Below, one piece after another: positions 6,819 through 13,994 of a stretch of 33,773 nucleotides of DNA (positions are counted from its first letter, which is position 1; each line of letters opens with the position of its first letter). The stretch comes from JBAYHN01 sp041666125 (lineage in GTDB: Bacteria > Patescibacteriota > Gracilibacteria > UBA1369 > UM-FILTER-53-11), in assembly GCA_041666125.1 (NCBI GenBank), contig JBAYHN010000004.1, forward strand, positions 1-33,773, read 5' to 3'. The position numbers and the translations under genes are program-made. The notes below the pieces were generated by a model, which was not told the DNA's origin, did no database searches, and saw only the letters and a list, made by a program, of their open reading frames with translations.

Positions 6819-7697
6819 ATGACAATCACAAAAGACATGAAAATTAGGATAGATACTCTAAAACGAGAATATGATTCTTTAAAAAAAGGCAAAGAATCTC
6901 TTTTGAATTTAATTTTTGAAACCGAGCTGCCAGAATCCGTTTACAACTCCAATGCGATTGAAAACTCAACCCTTACAATTGCAGAAACGGAAAAGATTTT
7001 GATGGAAATGGAAGTGTCGCGAAATGTTTCTGTTCGCGAAGTCTTTGAGGCAAAAAATCTTGCGCGTGTTTTTGAATACATCAAAGATAAAATCGACACA
7101 AAAAATATTGATAAAGATTTGATTTTGCTGCTTCACCGAATGCTGATTTCTAATATTAACGAAAGCATTGCAGGAAGGTTTCGTGCGAAGGATGAATATG
7201 TGAGAGTGGGGACATATATTGCGCCGGCACCGGAAAATATAGAAGCCATGGCAGATTCTGCGCTTCTGGAATATTCAAGCAATCACAGCGATTATTTCCT
7301 TGAAAATATTGCCAGATTTCATCTGGAATTCGAGCACATTCATCCATTTTGCGATGGCAATGGCAGAATTGGGCGAGTGCTTATAAATTATCAGTTGATG
7401 CAGTTTGGGTTCCCGCCAATTATTATTCGCGATAAAGAAAAAGAAACGTATTACAAATCGTTTAATGAATACAGGGAGAGTAACAAGCGAAAAGCCGGGA
7501 TTTTGGATAAGGTTATTTCGCTGGCGCTGCTTGAATCATTTAATAAAAGAATTACTTATCTTAAGGGAAATACAATTGTGAGGCTGGTTGAATATGCCAA
7601 AACTGTGGGGCAATCCGTTTCTATTTTGCTCAATAAAGCAAAAAGACAAACCATACCGGCGTTTAGGGAAAAAGGCGTTTGGAAGATAGGTGACTAA
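6819..7697 (+). CDS. Fic-domain protein with C-terminal DNA-binding domain
   Basis: Fic enzymes usually transfer AMP from ATP to a hydroxyl side chain of a target protein. The catalytic motif is complete, HPFCDGNGRIGR (residues 175-186, catalytic His175). The N-terminal SNAIEN (44-49) matches the (S/T)xxxE(G/N) inhibitory motif, placing it among class II, self-inhibited Fic proteins. The C-terminus (about 252-290) reads as an excisionase/MerR-like helix-turn-helix: LVEYAKTVGQSVSILLNKAK then TIPAFREKGVWKI. 292 residues, complete. The gene is alone on its strand and its promoter carries three copies of a 10-bp repeat, so autoregulation by the DNA-binding tail is a reasonable inference. No antitoxin gene is adjacent, as expected when the inhibitory motif is internal. 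The target is unknown. Its stop overlaps the convergent TfoX_N gene by 4 nt. Confidence 0.9.
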   Translation: MTITKDMKIRIDTLKREYDSLKKGKESLLNLIFETELPESVYNSNAIENSTLTIAETEKILMEMEVSRNVSVREVFEAKNLARVFEYIKDKIDTKNIDKDLILLLHRMLISNINESIAGRFRAKDEYVRVGTYIAPAPENIEAMADSALLEYSSNHSDYFLENIARFHLEFEHIHPFCDGNGRIGRVLINYQLMQFGFPPIIIRDKEKETYYKSFNEYRESNKRKAGILDKVISLALLESFNKRITYLKGNTIVRLVEYAKTVGQSVSILLNKAKRQTIPAFREKGVWKIGD

Positions 7698-7996
7698 AGA
7701 TTATCCGCAGTAATACGGATTAATTCGCTTAGCCACTCACGATCTTCCATTAAATCTCCATCAATCATCATTGAAGGCTTTGCCCCATCGTAGGCATTTC
7801 CCTCCTGATAATGTTTGCCGACGAATGATTTGCCCTGCGGAGTGATTTTAACAAACAGCGTATCTTTGCAAATTAAGCCCACGACCTTGCGGTCGCAATA
7901 TAAACAATACTCGCCAAACATTTTTCGTGCCGACACTTTGCCGGCCGAACTCAGCTGATCCAGAATAAAATCTACAGTTGATTGTTTTGTCGACAT
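7694..7996 (-). CDS. TfoX N-terminal domain protein
   Basis: About 100 residues starting at the ATG at 7996 (MSTKQSTVDFILDQL). The longer in-frame start upstream adds residues unlike the family and runs into the preceding gene. The whole protein is a TfoX_N domain: SARKMFGEYCLYCDRKVVGLI and LFVKITPQGK are family-typical. In Gammaproteobacteria TfoX helps switch on competence; the isolated N-terminal domain is widespread and its role is not established. It follows the DUF3592 gene by 7 bp on the same strand, so the two are probably co-transcribed. Confidence 0.85.
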   Translation of the reverse strand: MSTKQSTVDFILDQLSSAGKVSARKMFGEYCLYCDRKVVGLICKDTLFVKITPQGKSFVGKHYQEGNAYDGAKPSMMIDGDLMEDREWLSELIRITADNL

Positions 7997-8003
7997 AATT
8001 TTT

Positions 8004-8411
8004 TTATGCAATAAAAATTCGTAACACGATCCCAACAATAGTGAAAATTGTTCCAATTAATCCGAATATAAAAGGCAGTAACCAAAGCGAAAAGAAAGTG
8101 CCGATCACAGCTTTTGAAGGATTGGCCTGATCATAAAATACTGGTACGTGATCACCAACTTTATATGGATTAGGTCTGGAACCGACTAAATTGGTGAAAG
8201 ATTGTTCTTTCCCAGTTAGAGTTTTATATTTTACTACCGGTCTGAATGACCTGTATTTCCCAGTAGACAGGATGAAGTCCGTGATTGTTCCGTCCGTTTT
8301 TTTTGAATGTTTTAGAAAGTCGAAACGGAAATATGCAATTATGCTCGCAGCCAAAAGGAAAGCGATTCCTATACTCAAGAAAATTAAGTAGAGATAGAGG
8401 GGTTTTGGCAT
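8004..8411 (-). CDS. DUF3592 membrane protein
   Basis: 135 residues with two hydrophobic segments (about 5-27 and 108-133) flanking a small soluble beta-rich part. The middle holds the DUF3592 pattern: VVKYKTLTGKEQSFTN, YKVGDHVPVFYDQANPSKAVI. Family function is unknown. It sits between a DUF1697 gene 39 bp upstream and TfoX_N 7 bp downstream, all on the minus strand and plausibly one transcript. Confidence 0.85.
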   Translation of the reverse strand: MPKPLYLYLIFLSIGIAFLLAASIIAYFRFDFLKHSKKTDGTITDFILSTGKYRSFRPVVKYKTLTGKEQSFTNLVGSRPNPYKVGDHVPVFYDQANPSKAVIGTFFSLWLLPFIFGLIGTIFTIVGIVLRIFIA

Positions 8412-8450
8412 GTTTTCTGGATTAATAAATATAGGTTGCTTCCATAGTGA

Positions 8451-8984
8451 TTATTTAATATTTTCACTAGCCAAATGTCTAGCTGTATTAACATTTCTCA
8501 CTGTCATAAATTGATAAAGTTTATGACCTATTATTTTATTTAGATGACTTTTGTTATAATTTTTCCTATCAACGTTCCAGTAGACTGCGCCTTTTACATA
8601 ACGAATATCAATGAATTCTTTTTTTATAGGTAATTGCTCAATGGTGTTTTTTGAATCGATCTCCGAAAACAAATAAGCCACATCGGATCGTTGAGTTGAA
8701 TCATTTTGCCAGTTTTTTGGTATTGCATTGGCAATCCTTGTAATCTCGTTTTTTGTCTTAACGAGCGTGGGAACGTCAAAACCAAATTCTTTTTTAATAT
8801 TTAATTCTATCTTCTTGCGAATATCTTGTTGTTTTTCTCTTGCTTCAAAAGTTACATTTCCAGAATTAATATAAGTTGAAACATTCGCACAACCTAATGA
8901 CTCAAAAAGAGCTTTGAGTTTTTTCATATCAACTCGTTTCTCTTTGCCTGCGTTTATTCCTCTTAAAAGCGCTATATATTTCAT
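8451..8984 (-). CDS. DUF1697 family protein
   Basis: 177 residues, full length for the family. The N-terminal signature is clear: YIALLRGINAGKEKRVDMKKLK, followed by YINSGNVTFEA. The C-terminal KIIGHKLYQFMTVRNVNTARHLA also fits. Function is unknown; it is a cytoplasmic alpha/beta domain. The start codon lies 18 bp from the tRNA-Ser-like fragment at 9003-9021, and I see no obvious promoter there. Confidence 0.9.
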   Translation of the reverse strand: MKYIALLRGINAGKEKRVDMKKLKALFESLGCANVSTYINSGNVTFEAREKQQDIRKKIELNIKKEFGFDVPTLVKTKNEITRIANAIPKNWQNDSTQRSDVAYLFSEIDSKNTIEQLPIKKEFIDIRYVKGAVYWNVDRKNYNKSHLNKIIGHKLYQFMTVRNVNTARHLASENIK

Positions 8985-9002
8985 AACTCAAACTTGGAAA
9001 TC

Positions 9003-9021
9003 TGGCGGAGAGAGGGATTCG
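9003..9021 (-). repeat. Duplicated 3' end of tRNA-Ser (fragment)
   Basis: tggcggagagagggattcg repeats the plus-strand image of the 3' end of tRNA-Ser(CGA) at 9154-9174, apart from a 2-nt contraction. It is followed by atcccgcttagcgggac, which resembles that tRNA's variable-arm hairpin. The rest (to ~9105) is GC-rich, palindromic and does not fold as a tRNA. It is either a decayed tRNA copy or the scar of an integration at the tRNA 3' end. Confidence 0.6.
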
Positions 9022-9153
9022 GTCATCCCGCTTAGCGGGACGACCCCACCTCGGCGCACTGCCGCCTGCAGATGCGCCTCCGGCATTCGAATCCAACTTT
9101 TAGTGGTTACGATTCTTAGAATATAACCAAATGCTTTTTTTTGTAAAAGGTAC

Positions 9154-9245
9154 TGGCGGAGAGAGAGGGATTCGAACCCTCGATCCCGCTTGCGCGGGAT
9201 GCCGCTTTTCGAGAGCGGTACCATCAACCACTCGGTCATCTCTCC
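9154..9245 (-). tRNA. tRNA-Ser (anticodon CGA)
   Basis: 92 nt including an encoded CCA. Minus strand: acceptor ggagaga pairs with tctctcc; anticodon stem ccgct/agcgg encloses loop ctcgaaa with anticodon CGA (reads UCG). The long variable arm with stem atcccgc/gcgggat marks a serine tRNA. The T arm is ggttcgaatcc-like. The 5' end is only 10 bp from the TAG of the AttH-like gene on the same strand, suggesting processing from a common transcript. Confidence 0.93.
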
Positions 9246-9255
9246 GTGGCTTATT

Positions 9256-10323
9256 CTACATTATTTTTGTCTGCCCAAGCTTTTTGAGCATGGAATACGC
9301 CTGCGCAATCGTCTTTACGAACGTATTTTTCAAAAATCTAACATTGTTGTACTTGGGACAGTATCCTACAAGTTCCAAAAAGCCCTGTCCATGGGCTTTT
9401 TTGCCTTCATATAAGCCATTAACGTCCAGCGGGCCTTCCCAATAATTTATCGTTCCAAAAACCATTTCCTGATTTTGCATTTGCGGCGTAACGGTCAAAT
9501 CAATCTTTTTTGCAGAAATAACAATGCGCCAAGACAGCGTATATTCCGCTTTTGTCTGCGGACTTACCCATTTTTGCGCAAGTGGCTCAAGCGTTACTCT
9601 ATTAAAATGTTCTTGCGAACCATCCGCATTAGAAACAGTCGCAAAACATGTTTTTACCTCGCCATCATCATATTCACAGCACGCAATTTCGACATTTTCC
9701 TCGAGCTGAATGGAAAACCATGTCCATTTATCTTTGGAATATTTTTCGTCCGCCCATTGGCGATCCATCCAGGATTTTCCACTAACTTTTATTGTTTTTC
9801 CTTTGATTTTTATAGTTCCTTCGGTTTCCAAATTAGTAATGGAATACCAATAAGTTTCTTTTGAATGAACATTTATAAAGCCGTTTCCTCCAAGCAAAAG
9901 CGGTTTTTTTGTGGATTTCATGCTCAAATCAAACTCGTCTGTTTTTATGGAATATTCAAAAGGTTTTGGCTCCTCAATCACATAATTTGTGTAATTTGTG
10001 AGATTTACAGGGCTAATGTAATTCACAAAAAGCAGCGGTTTGGAAAAACTATCCTTGGAAATTACAGAGAGATAATTTATATCCGGATAAAATTCCTGAT
10101 GTGTAATGTCCGAAAGAAGTGAATGCGAAAAATAAATTGTTTTTAATGGAAGTTTGCTTAGGAAGGGGAGCTCTACGCGGTCATTATCGGCCTTAAAAAG
10201 GCAGTCCATAAAGGAATAATGATTGCCCTCTTCGTCATACAAATGCCCATTGAAGTACCACCATTCGATTATGGCATCGTGCGCGAGTTCATCTTGTGGA
10301 AACTGGACTGGTTTAATAAACAT
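9256..10323 (-). CDS. AttH/CrtC-like lipocalin-fold protein
   Basis: 355 residues without a signal peptide. Family blocks: HDAIIEWWYFNGHLYDEEG near the N-terminus (the EWWYFNG signature), VSGKSWMDRQWADEK in the middle (the G-SWMDRQW block) and INYWEGPLDVNG with KAHGQGFLELVGY near the end. This matches the two-lipocalin AttH / carotenoid 1,2-hydratase (CrtC) family. No carotenoid genes are nearby, so CrtC activity should not be assumed; related proteins bind or hydrate hydrophobic molecules. It follows the cation-efflux and patatin genes on the minus strand (33-bp gap), and ends in TAG just before tRNA-Ser(CGA). Confidence 0.8.
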   Translation of the reverse strand: MFIKPVQFPQDELAHDAIIEWWYFNGHLYDEEGNHYSFMDCLFKADNDRVELPFLSKLPLKTIYFSHSLLSDITHQEFYPDINYLSVISKDSFSKPLLFVNYISPVNLTNYTNYVIEEPKPFEYSIKTDEFDLSMKSTKKPLLLGGNGFINVHSKETYWYSITNLETEGTIKIKGKTIKVSGKSWMDRQWADEKYSKDKWTWFSIQLEENVEIACCEYDDGEVKTCFATVSNADGSQEHFNRVTLEPLAQKWVSPQTKAEYTLSWRIVISAKKIDLTVTPQMQNQEMVFGTINYWEGPLDVNGLYEGKKAHGQGFLELVGYCPKYNNVRFLKNTFVKTIAQAYSMLKKLGQTKIM

Positions 10324-10356
10324 TTGGCTTTATTATACCTTTATTTTTTAAATTTA

Positions 10357-11724
10357 TTATTCCGTCGGCTCCGTATGAATAGTGATTTTCTTTAGATTGT
10401 GAATCTTCTGGTTTGCCAGTTCTTCGATTCTGTCGGAAATTGAATGTGTTTTTTCTATGGAGAGCGAGCCGTCTAGCGAGCAATGCAAATCTATAAAAAA
10501 GTTATTTCGATTTTTTGTGATTTTGATTTCGTGAAAATCTTTAATGTCCGGAATTAGCGGCTTTAAAGAATTAAAAAAATCGTTTATTCTGGCTTGCTCC
10601 TTAAATGTTGGCTCTTCCATTATGGAAGCCTCCGGAGAAACGGGCTCAATGTGAGTGTTGATTTCCAGATCATGGCCAAGCTCCAATTTGATCTGTTCTT
10701 CCAGCGAACTTGCTTTGTCGTGGGCATCTTTTAAAACCAGCGAATGAGGCACTTCGAGATTAAAACTTATAATTTTTTTGCGGCCTTTTTTGTGAACCGT
10801 AATGTCGTGAACGGGAATTCCCATTTTGTCCGCAATTATTTTTATTCTTTCGGAAATTGTCTCGGAATCCAGGGCGACAGGTTCTGCCGCGATTGTAATA
10901 TCGGCTTCTGGATATTCTTTTTTAATATCACTCTCTATTTTTGAGTTTAATTCTTTTAATTTTTCCAGCGCAAGTTTGCGGCTTATTGCCAGTGACAGTT
11001 CGACGAAAATTACAAGTCCAGCAGGCCTGACTCGAATTTTAATTATATTTAAAACGTGCTCGTTGGAAAGAGTGATCTCTTTGATTTTTTCTACCATTCC
11101 GGCCGGTGCCGTATCAATCAATACATCAAAAGTGCGTTTGCCCAAACGTATGCCCGCAAATAGAACAAAAACAGCCACTATTAACGCTGCAATGGGGTCT
11201 GCGAGCGGATAACCTATCTGGGCACACAAAAGGCCAACAAGCACTACCGCCGAGCTCCAAATGTCAGAGCTGAAATGAAGGGCATCTGCCTCCAGCGCTT
11301 GGCTTTTTGTTTTCTTTGCAGTTTTCATGAGAGCCCGCGATCGCGAAATATCTACAATTATGGAAATTGCGATAACGGCATATGAATACCACTCAACTTG
11401 AATTTCGGTATGCTTAACAATTAATTTGTGAGTTGCTTCATAAATAATCCATCCGCTTGTGATGAAAAGAAGGAAAGTTTCTGCAAGCGCCGAAATACTT
11501 TCTATTTTGGCGTGACCATATGGATGCTCTTTGTCTGCGGGTTTGTCGCCTTCTTTAACTGCAAAATAGGTCAAAAGTGCCGCGCCCAAATCTAGCGTGG
11601 AATGTGCCGCTTCGGATAAAATACCCATACTGCCCGTGATGATTCCAACAAAAAATTTAATTCCTGCCAGACCAAAACTGGCAAAAACCGAGCTTAACGC
11701 GACGGATTGTTTTTCGTGTTGCAT
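10357..11724 (-). CDS. Cation diffusion facilitator with three C-terminal domains
   Basis: A proton-coupled divalent metal exporter of the CDF family. The membrane part (about 1-205) has six helices with the metal-site motifs HSTLD (41-45, helix 2) and HFSSD (150-154, helix 5); this His/Asp pair pattern is typical of zinc transporters, though specificity is inference. HPYGHAKIE (67-75) is family-typical. Usual CDF proteins are ~300 residues with one cytoplasmic dimerisation domain; this one has 455. The extra length reads as three tandem copies of that domain (about 210-283, 288-362, 374-455), each ending in a related strand: ITIAAEPV, INTHIEPV, ITIHTEPT. The start overlaps the patatin gene end by 31 nt, implying translational coupling. 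Confidence 0.93.
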   Translation of the reverse strand: MQHEKQSVALSSVFASFGLAGIKFFVGIITGSMGILSEAAHSTLDLGAALLTYFAVKEGDKPADKEHPYGHAKIESISALAETFLLFITSGWIIYEATHKLIVKHTEIQVEWYSYAVIAISIIVDISRSRALMKTAKKTKSQALEADALHFSSDIWSSAVVLVGLLCAQIGYPLADPIAALIVAVFVLFAGIRLGKRTFDVLIDTAPAGMVEKIKEITLSNEHVLNIIKIRVRPAGLVIFVELSLAISRKLALEKLKELNSKIESDIKKEYPEADITIAAEPVALDSETISERIKIIADKMGIPVHDITVHKKGRKKIISFNLEVPHSLVLKDAHDKASSLEEQIKLELGHDLEINTHIEPVSPEASIMEEPTFKEQARINDFFNSLKPLIPDIKDFHEIKITKNRNNFFIDLHCSLDGSLSIEKTHSISDRIEELANQKIHNLKKITIHTEPTE

Positions 11725-12518
11725 GAGCTTTTTTGCTTAATTATTTTTTGCAGTATTGGTAATATTTTTTTAGCTGCTTTTTCGCCGGTAGAAATTTTAG
11801 TTTGACCATTTATAAATTCATACCAGTAATTTTTGCTCAGATCTATATCTATAATCACGTCAGCACTTGCCACATTTGCAAGTGCAAGATTGTGTCGCAA
11901 AATGTCTAACGAATCATTTGCAATGCCGTACATATTAAATTTCGAATTTTCGTCGTGATAATGTTTGTCCAAATTAACGGCAATAACTATATCTGCGCCC
12001 ATTTTCCTTACAATTTCTACCGGAACCGGTGCAGACAGGCCGCCATCAGCCAATGTTCTGCCTCCTATTTCCACCGGCTTAAAAAATAGAGGAATGGAAA
12101 TGCTGGCTCTAATAGCCTCTGCCATTTTTCCCTTCTTGAAAGTCACAATTTCTCCCGTTTTTAAATCCGTAGCAACTGCTGCAAATTTAATATGGCAATC
12201 CTCAAACTTTTTTCTTTTAATATAACTTTCAATGAATTTTTTTACTTTTTCTCCGCCGATCAATCCTTGGGTTAGATGTGGATCGAGTAGGGAAAAAACC
12301 CTGCGCCAATTGGTTTCCAATACTATCTTCTCAATTTTTTTAATGTCCAATCCGGCAGCATAAAATCCACCGACCATAGAGCCAATGCTTGAGCCGGCAA
12401 TAAAATCAATCGGGATATTGTTTTCTTCCAAAATTTTTATAACACCAATATGTGCCAAGCCTCTGGCGCCACCACTTCCCAGTGCCAGTCCAATTTTTGG
12501 TCGTTTTCGTTTGATCAT
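11694..12518 (-). CDS. Patatin-like phospholipase (RssA-type)
   Basis: 274 residues. Serine acyl hydrolase with a Ser-Asp dyad: oxyanion loop GSGGARGLAHIGV (14-26), nucleophile elbow GSSIG (42-46, Ser44) and the DGG block LADGGLSAPVPVEI (157-170, Asp159). It lacks a signal peptide, so it is probably a cytoplasmic or membrane-surface lipase acting on phospholipids or acyl esters. The leader contains aggga 9-13 nt before the ATG, a modest ribosome-binding site. It is 25 bp behind tRNA-Ser(GCT), the CDF gene overlaps its 3' end, and the AttH-like gene follows, so the series may share one transcript. AttH and a lipase together hint at lipid handling, which is inference. Confidence 0.92.
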   Translation of the reverse strand: MIKRKRPKIGLALGSGGARGLAHIGVIKILEENNIPIDFIAGSSIGSMVGGFYAAGLDIKKIEKIVLETNWRRVFSLLDPHLTQGLIGGEKVKKFIESYIKRKKFEDCHIKFAAVATDLKTGEIVTFKKGKMAEAIRASISIPLFFKPVEIGGRTLADGGLSAPVPVEIVRKMGADIVIAVNLDKHYHDENSKFNMYGIANDSLDILRHNLALANVASADVIIDIDLSKNYWYEFINGQTKISTGEKAAKKILPILQKIIKQKSSCNTKNNPSR

Positions 12519-12543
12519 ATTTCTATCCCTGTTTTTGTGTTGC

Positions 12544-12636
12544 TGGCGGAGAGGGGGAGATTCGAACTCCCGCGGGCTCTTTCGAACCCCTAAGGGTTTA
12601 GCAAACCCTCCTCTTCAGCCACTTGAGTACCTCTCC
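12544..12636 (-). tRNA. tRNA-Ser (anticodon GCT)
   Basis: 93 nt with encoded CCA. Minus strand: acceptor ggagagg/cctctcc; anticodon stem agggt/accct around loop ttgctaa, anticodon GCT (reads AGC/AGU); long variable arm gggtt...agccc; T arm gggag-ttcgaat-ctccc. A perfect 12-bp palindrome, ttggtgcaccaa (12649-12660), and a TTGACA (12668-12663 on the minus strand) lie upstream, but no good -10 is visible. Confidence 0.93.
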
Positions 12637-12714
12637 GCATGGCTTTTATTGGTGCACCAAAATGTCAAAAAAGCCCTAACACTATACAAAAGGTAACAGG
12701 TAAAGTCCACGTCA

Positions 12715-12723
12715 TGTTATAAT
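12715..12723 (+). promoter_or_regulatory. Extended -10 element of tRNA-Ser(TGA)
   Basis: TGTTATAAT, with TATAAT at 12718-12723, 17 bp before the first base of the tRNA. Only a weak -35 (GTAACA at 12693-12698, 19-bp spacer). Predicted start about 10 nt before the mature 5' end. Confidence 0.6.
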
Positions 12724-12740
12724 GTTGCGGCAAAACCGTT

Positions 12741-12831
12741 GGAGGGGTGCGTGAGCGGTTGAAACGGATAGTCTTGAAAACTATTATCCCGCCCTGCGGG
12801 ATCCAGGGTTCGAATCCCTGCCCCTCCGCCA
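12741..12831 (+). tRNA. tRNA-Ser (anticodon TGA)
   Basis: 91 nt with encoded CCA. Acceptor ggagggg/cccctcc; anticodon stem atagt/actat around loop cttgaaa, anticodon TGA (reads UCA); variable-arm stem atcccgc/gcgggat with loop cct; T arm cagggttcgaatccctg. Divergent from tRNA-Ser(GCT) 104 bp away. Confidence 0.95.
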
Positions 12832-12862
12832 TAGAAGTGCGAGATTTGCGATCCGAAGCGAA

Positions 12863-12951
12863 GTGGTTGCGAATTTAGCAACCACGGAGCGAAGGACGCC
12901 GAACGATAAATTTGTGCTTATGAATGGGAAGCTTCAGAAAGCAAATTTATC
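12863..12951. other. Two strong hairpins behind tRNA-Ser(TGA)
   Basis: In the 240-bp gap 12832-13071 I see no gene but two stems. gtggttgc (12863-12870) pairs perfectly with gcaaccac (12878-12885). gataaatttg-t-gctt (12905-12919) pairs with aagcaaatttatc (12939-12951), 13 pairs with one bulged T. Neither is followed by a T-run. They could be a small RNA, a repeat element, or a processed 3' trailer of the tRNA transcript. Confidence 0.45.
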
Positions 12952-13037
12952 AGTGAGGCGAGCAAATCCCTCTTGAGAGTAAGTATCGAATGCCATGCGT
13001 TAGTATTAGGTAAAATTTTAGTTCTCTATTCCCAGTA

Positions 13038-13065
13038 TTTACAAAACAGAAATTTGACATATAAT
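13038..13065 (+). promoter_or_regulatory. Promoter of the 13072 gene (leaderless)
   Basis: TTTACA (13038-13043), 16 bp, TATAAT (13060-13065). The ATG begins 7 bp after the -10 box, so the transcript should start at or next to the A of the start codon. Confidence 0.7.
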
Positions 13066-13071
13066 TAAGGC

Positions 13072-13587
13072 ATGAAGTTGCTAGATGTATTATTCGGAAG
13101 GGAACCAGAGAAGTCTGAATCCAAAGAATCAGGAATTGCACGCGAATTACGTCGGTTAAGCTGGCTTATTTCAACTGGAGTAAAAAGAACTTTGCAAATA
13201 AATCACAAAGATTTAGGAAGCAATGAAAACGTTAGGAACGCGACTTTCCAGGTAGGAGTGGCATACGATGATTTTCCAAAATTAGATAACCCTGAGGACG
13301 AAGATTTGTATAGAAGTTCCATCGGTGGTATTACAGATCTTCTTAGCCAACATGGGAAAATTGCAATATCTTTACATGATTTTTTTGTCCTGGATGATTT
13401 AGGTCAACAAAAGGGGATACAGCAAGTCACACTCATACCAGCTTGTGTTATTGGTAAACCAATTATGGGCGAACCCCATGGGGACTTTATGGTATTGCGC
13501 GTATTAAACGAAGAAGAAAGCGACAAGCTACTTGAAAAATTCGGCATGGGCGCCATTCAAAAAATCACGGGAGGAGACGGAGAATAA
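13072..13587 (+). CDS. Unrecognised 171-residue cytoplasmic protein
   Basis: I do not recognise a family. No signal peptide or membrane segment. The first ~30 residues are charged (MKLLDVLFGREPEKSESKES), then a basic helix (RRLSWLISTGVKRTLQI). From about residue 55 the sequence has alternating strands with short acidic loops (FQVGVAYDDFPKLDNPEDED), and ends with a mixed helix (EEESDKLLEKFGMGAIQKI). The start is fixed by a TATAAT box 6 nt upstream, implying a leaderless message. It converges with the TipAS gene, 14 bp between stops. Composition is like its neighbours. Confidence 0.75.
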   Translation: MKLLDVLFGREPEKSESKESGIARELRRLSWLISTGVKRTLQINHKDLGSNENVRNATFQVGVAYDDFPKLDNPEDEDLYRSSIGGITDLLSQHGKIAISLHDFFVLDDLGQQKGIQQVTLIPACVIGKPIMGEPHGDFMVLRVLNEEESDKLLEKFGMGAIQKITGGDGE

Positions 13588-13601
13588 TAAACTGCGAGAA
13601 T

Positions 13602-13976
13602 TTATTTTTCCTTCCCGTCACAATAAACCACCATCGCCTCTCGCATAAACGCCGCGAGCCCTTTGGCATACTTTTCAAAATACGCGGCAAATCGCGCATC
13701 TTCCACATACATATTCGCAAGCCCACGATACAATTCCAAATTCGGCTCATAAAAATGGCGCAGATTTTCAAAGTGTCTGTTAATCAATTCCTGAATTTTT
13801 GCGCTCGCGGCACCTTCGCTCATGTGCGCCACAATTTCTTTCATTAAATCATCACTTTCCTTTTGTATTCGCGCAAAATCAGCTTCTGTCATTTTTTTAA
13901 TGCGCTGCTCGGACTGCTTGTAAGCCTCCGTTCCACCCCAACGTTTTTTTGCCTCATCGGCATGCAAATCTTTCAT
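13602..13976 (-). CDS. Stand-alone TipAS antibiotic-recognition domain protein
   Basis: The ATG at 13976 starts the domain (MKDLHADEAKKRWGGTEAYKQSEQ); the upstream in-frame ATG at 14012 would overlap the divergent gene. About 124 residues, all helical, matching the TipAS domain: N-terminal RWGGTEAYKQSE, the middle helix with MSEGAASAKIQELINRH, and the C-terminal YVEDARFAAYFEKYAKGLAAFMREAMVVYC. In Streptomyces TipA this domain follows a MerR DNA-binding domain and traps thiopeptide antibiotics. Here the DNA-binding part is absent, as in the short TipAS form, so drug sequestration or ligand binding is possible. A near-palindromic -10 box shared with the divergent 13995 gene lies 7 bp upstream. 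Confidence 0.88.
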   Translation of the reverse strand: MKDLHADEAKKRWGGTEAYKQSEQRIKKMTEADFARIQKESDDLMKEIVAHMSEGAASAKIQELINRHFENLRHFYEPNLELYRGLANMYVEDARFAAYFEKYAKGLAAFMREAMVVYCDGKEK

Positions 13977-13982
13977 CGAATG

Positions 13983-13989
13983 TATAATA
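13983..13989. promoter_or_regulatory. Shared bidirectional -10 box
   Basis: tataata contains TATAAT on the plus strand (13983-13988), 6 bp before the ATG at 13995, and TATTAT on the minus strand (13989-13984), 7 bp before the ATG at 13976. The two start codons are only 18 bp apart, so both messages would be leaderless and both -35 regions lie inside the opposite gene. Confidence 0.55.
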
Positions 13990-13994
13990 GAAAT

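Noticed and set aside
8988..9239. 83-residue minus-strand frame across the tRNA-Ser region
   Set aside because: It runs through the tRNA-Ser(CGA) gene and its duplicated 3' fragment; the predicted protein is a translation of tRNA sequence.
12832..13071. tmRNA or other known structured RNA behind tRNA-Ser(TGA)
   Set aside because: The hairpins are real, but there is no tRNA-like domain or tag frame, and no known RNA motif that I can recognise.
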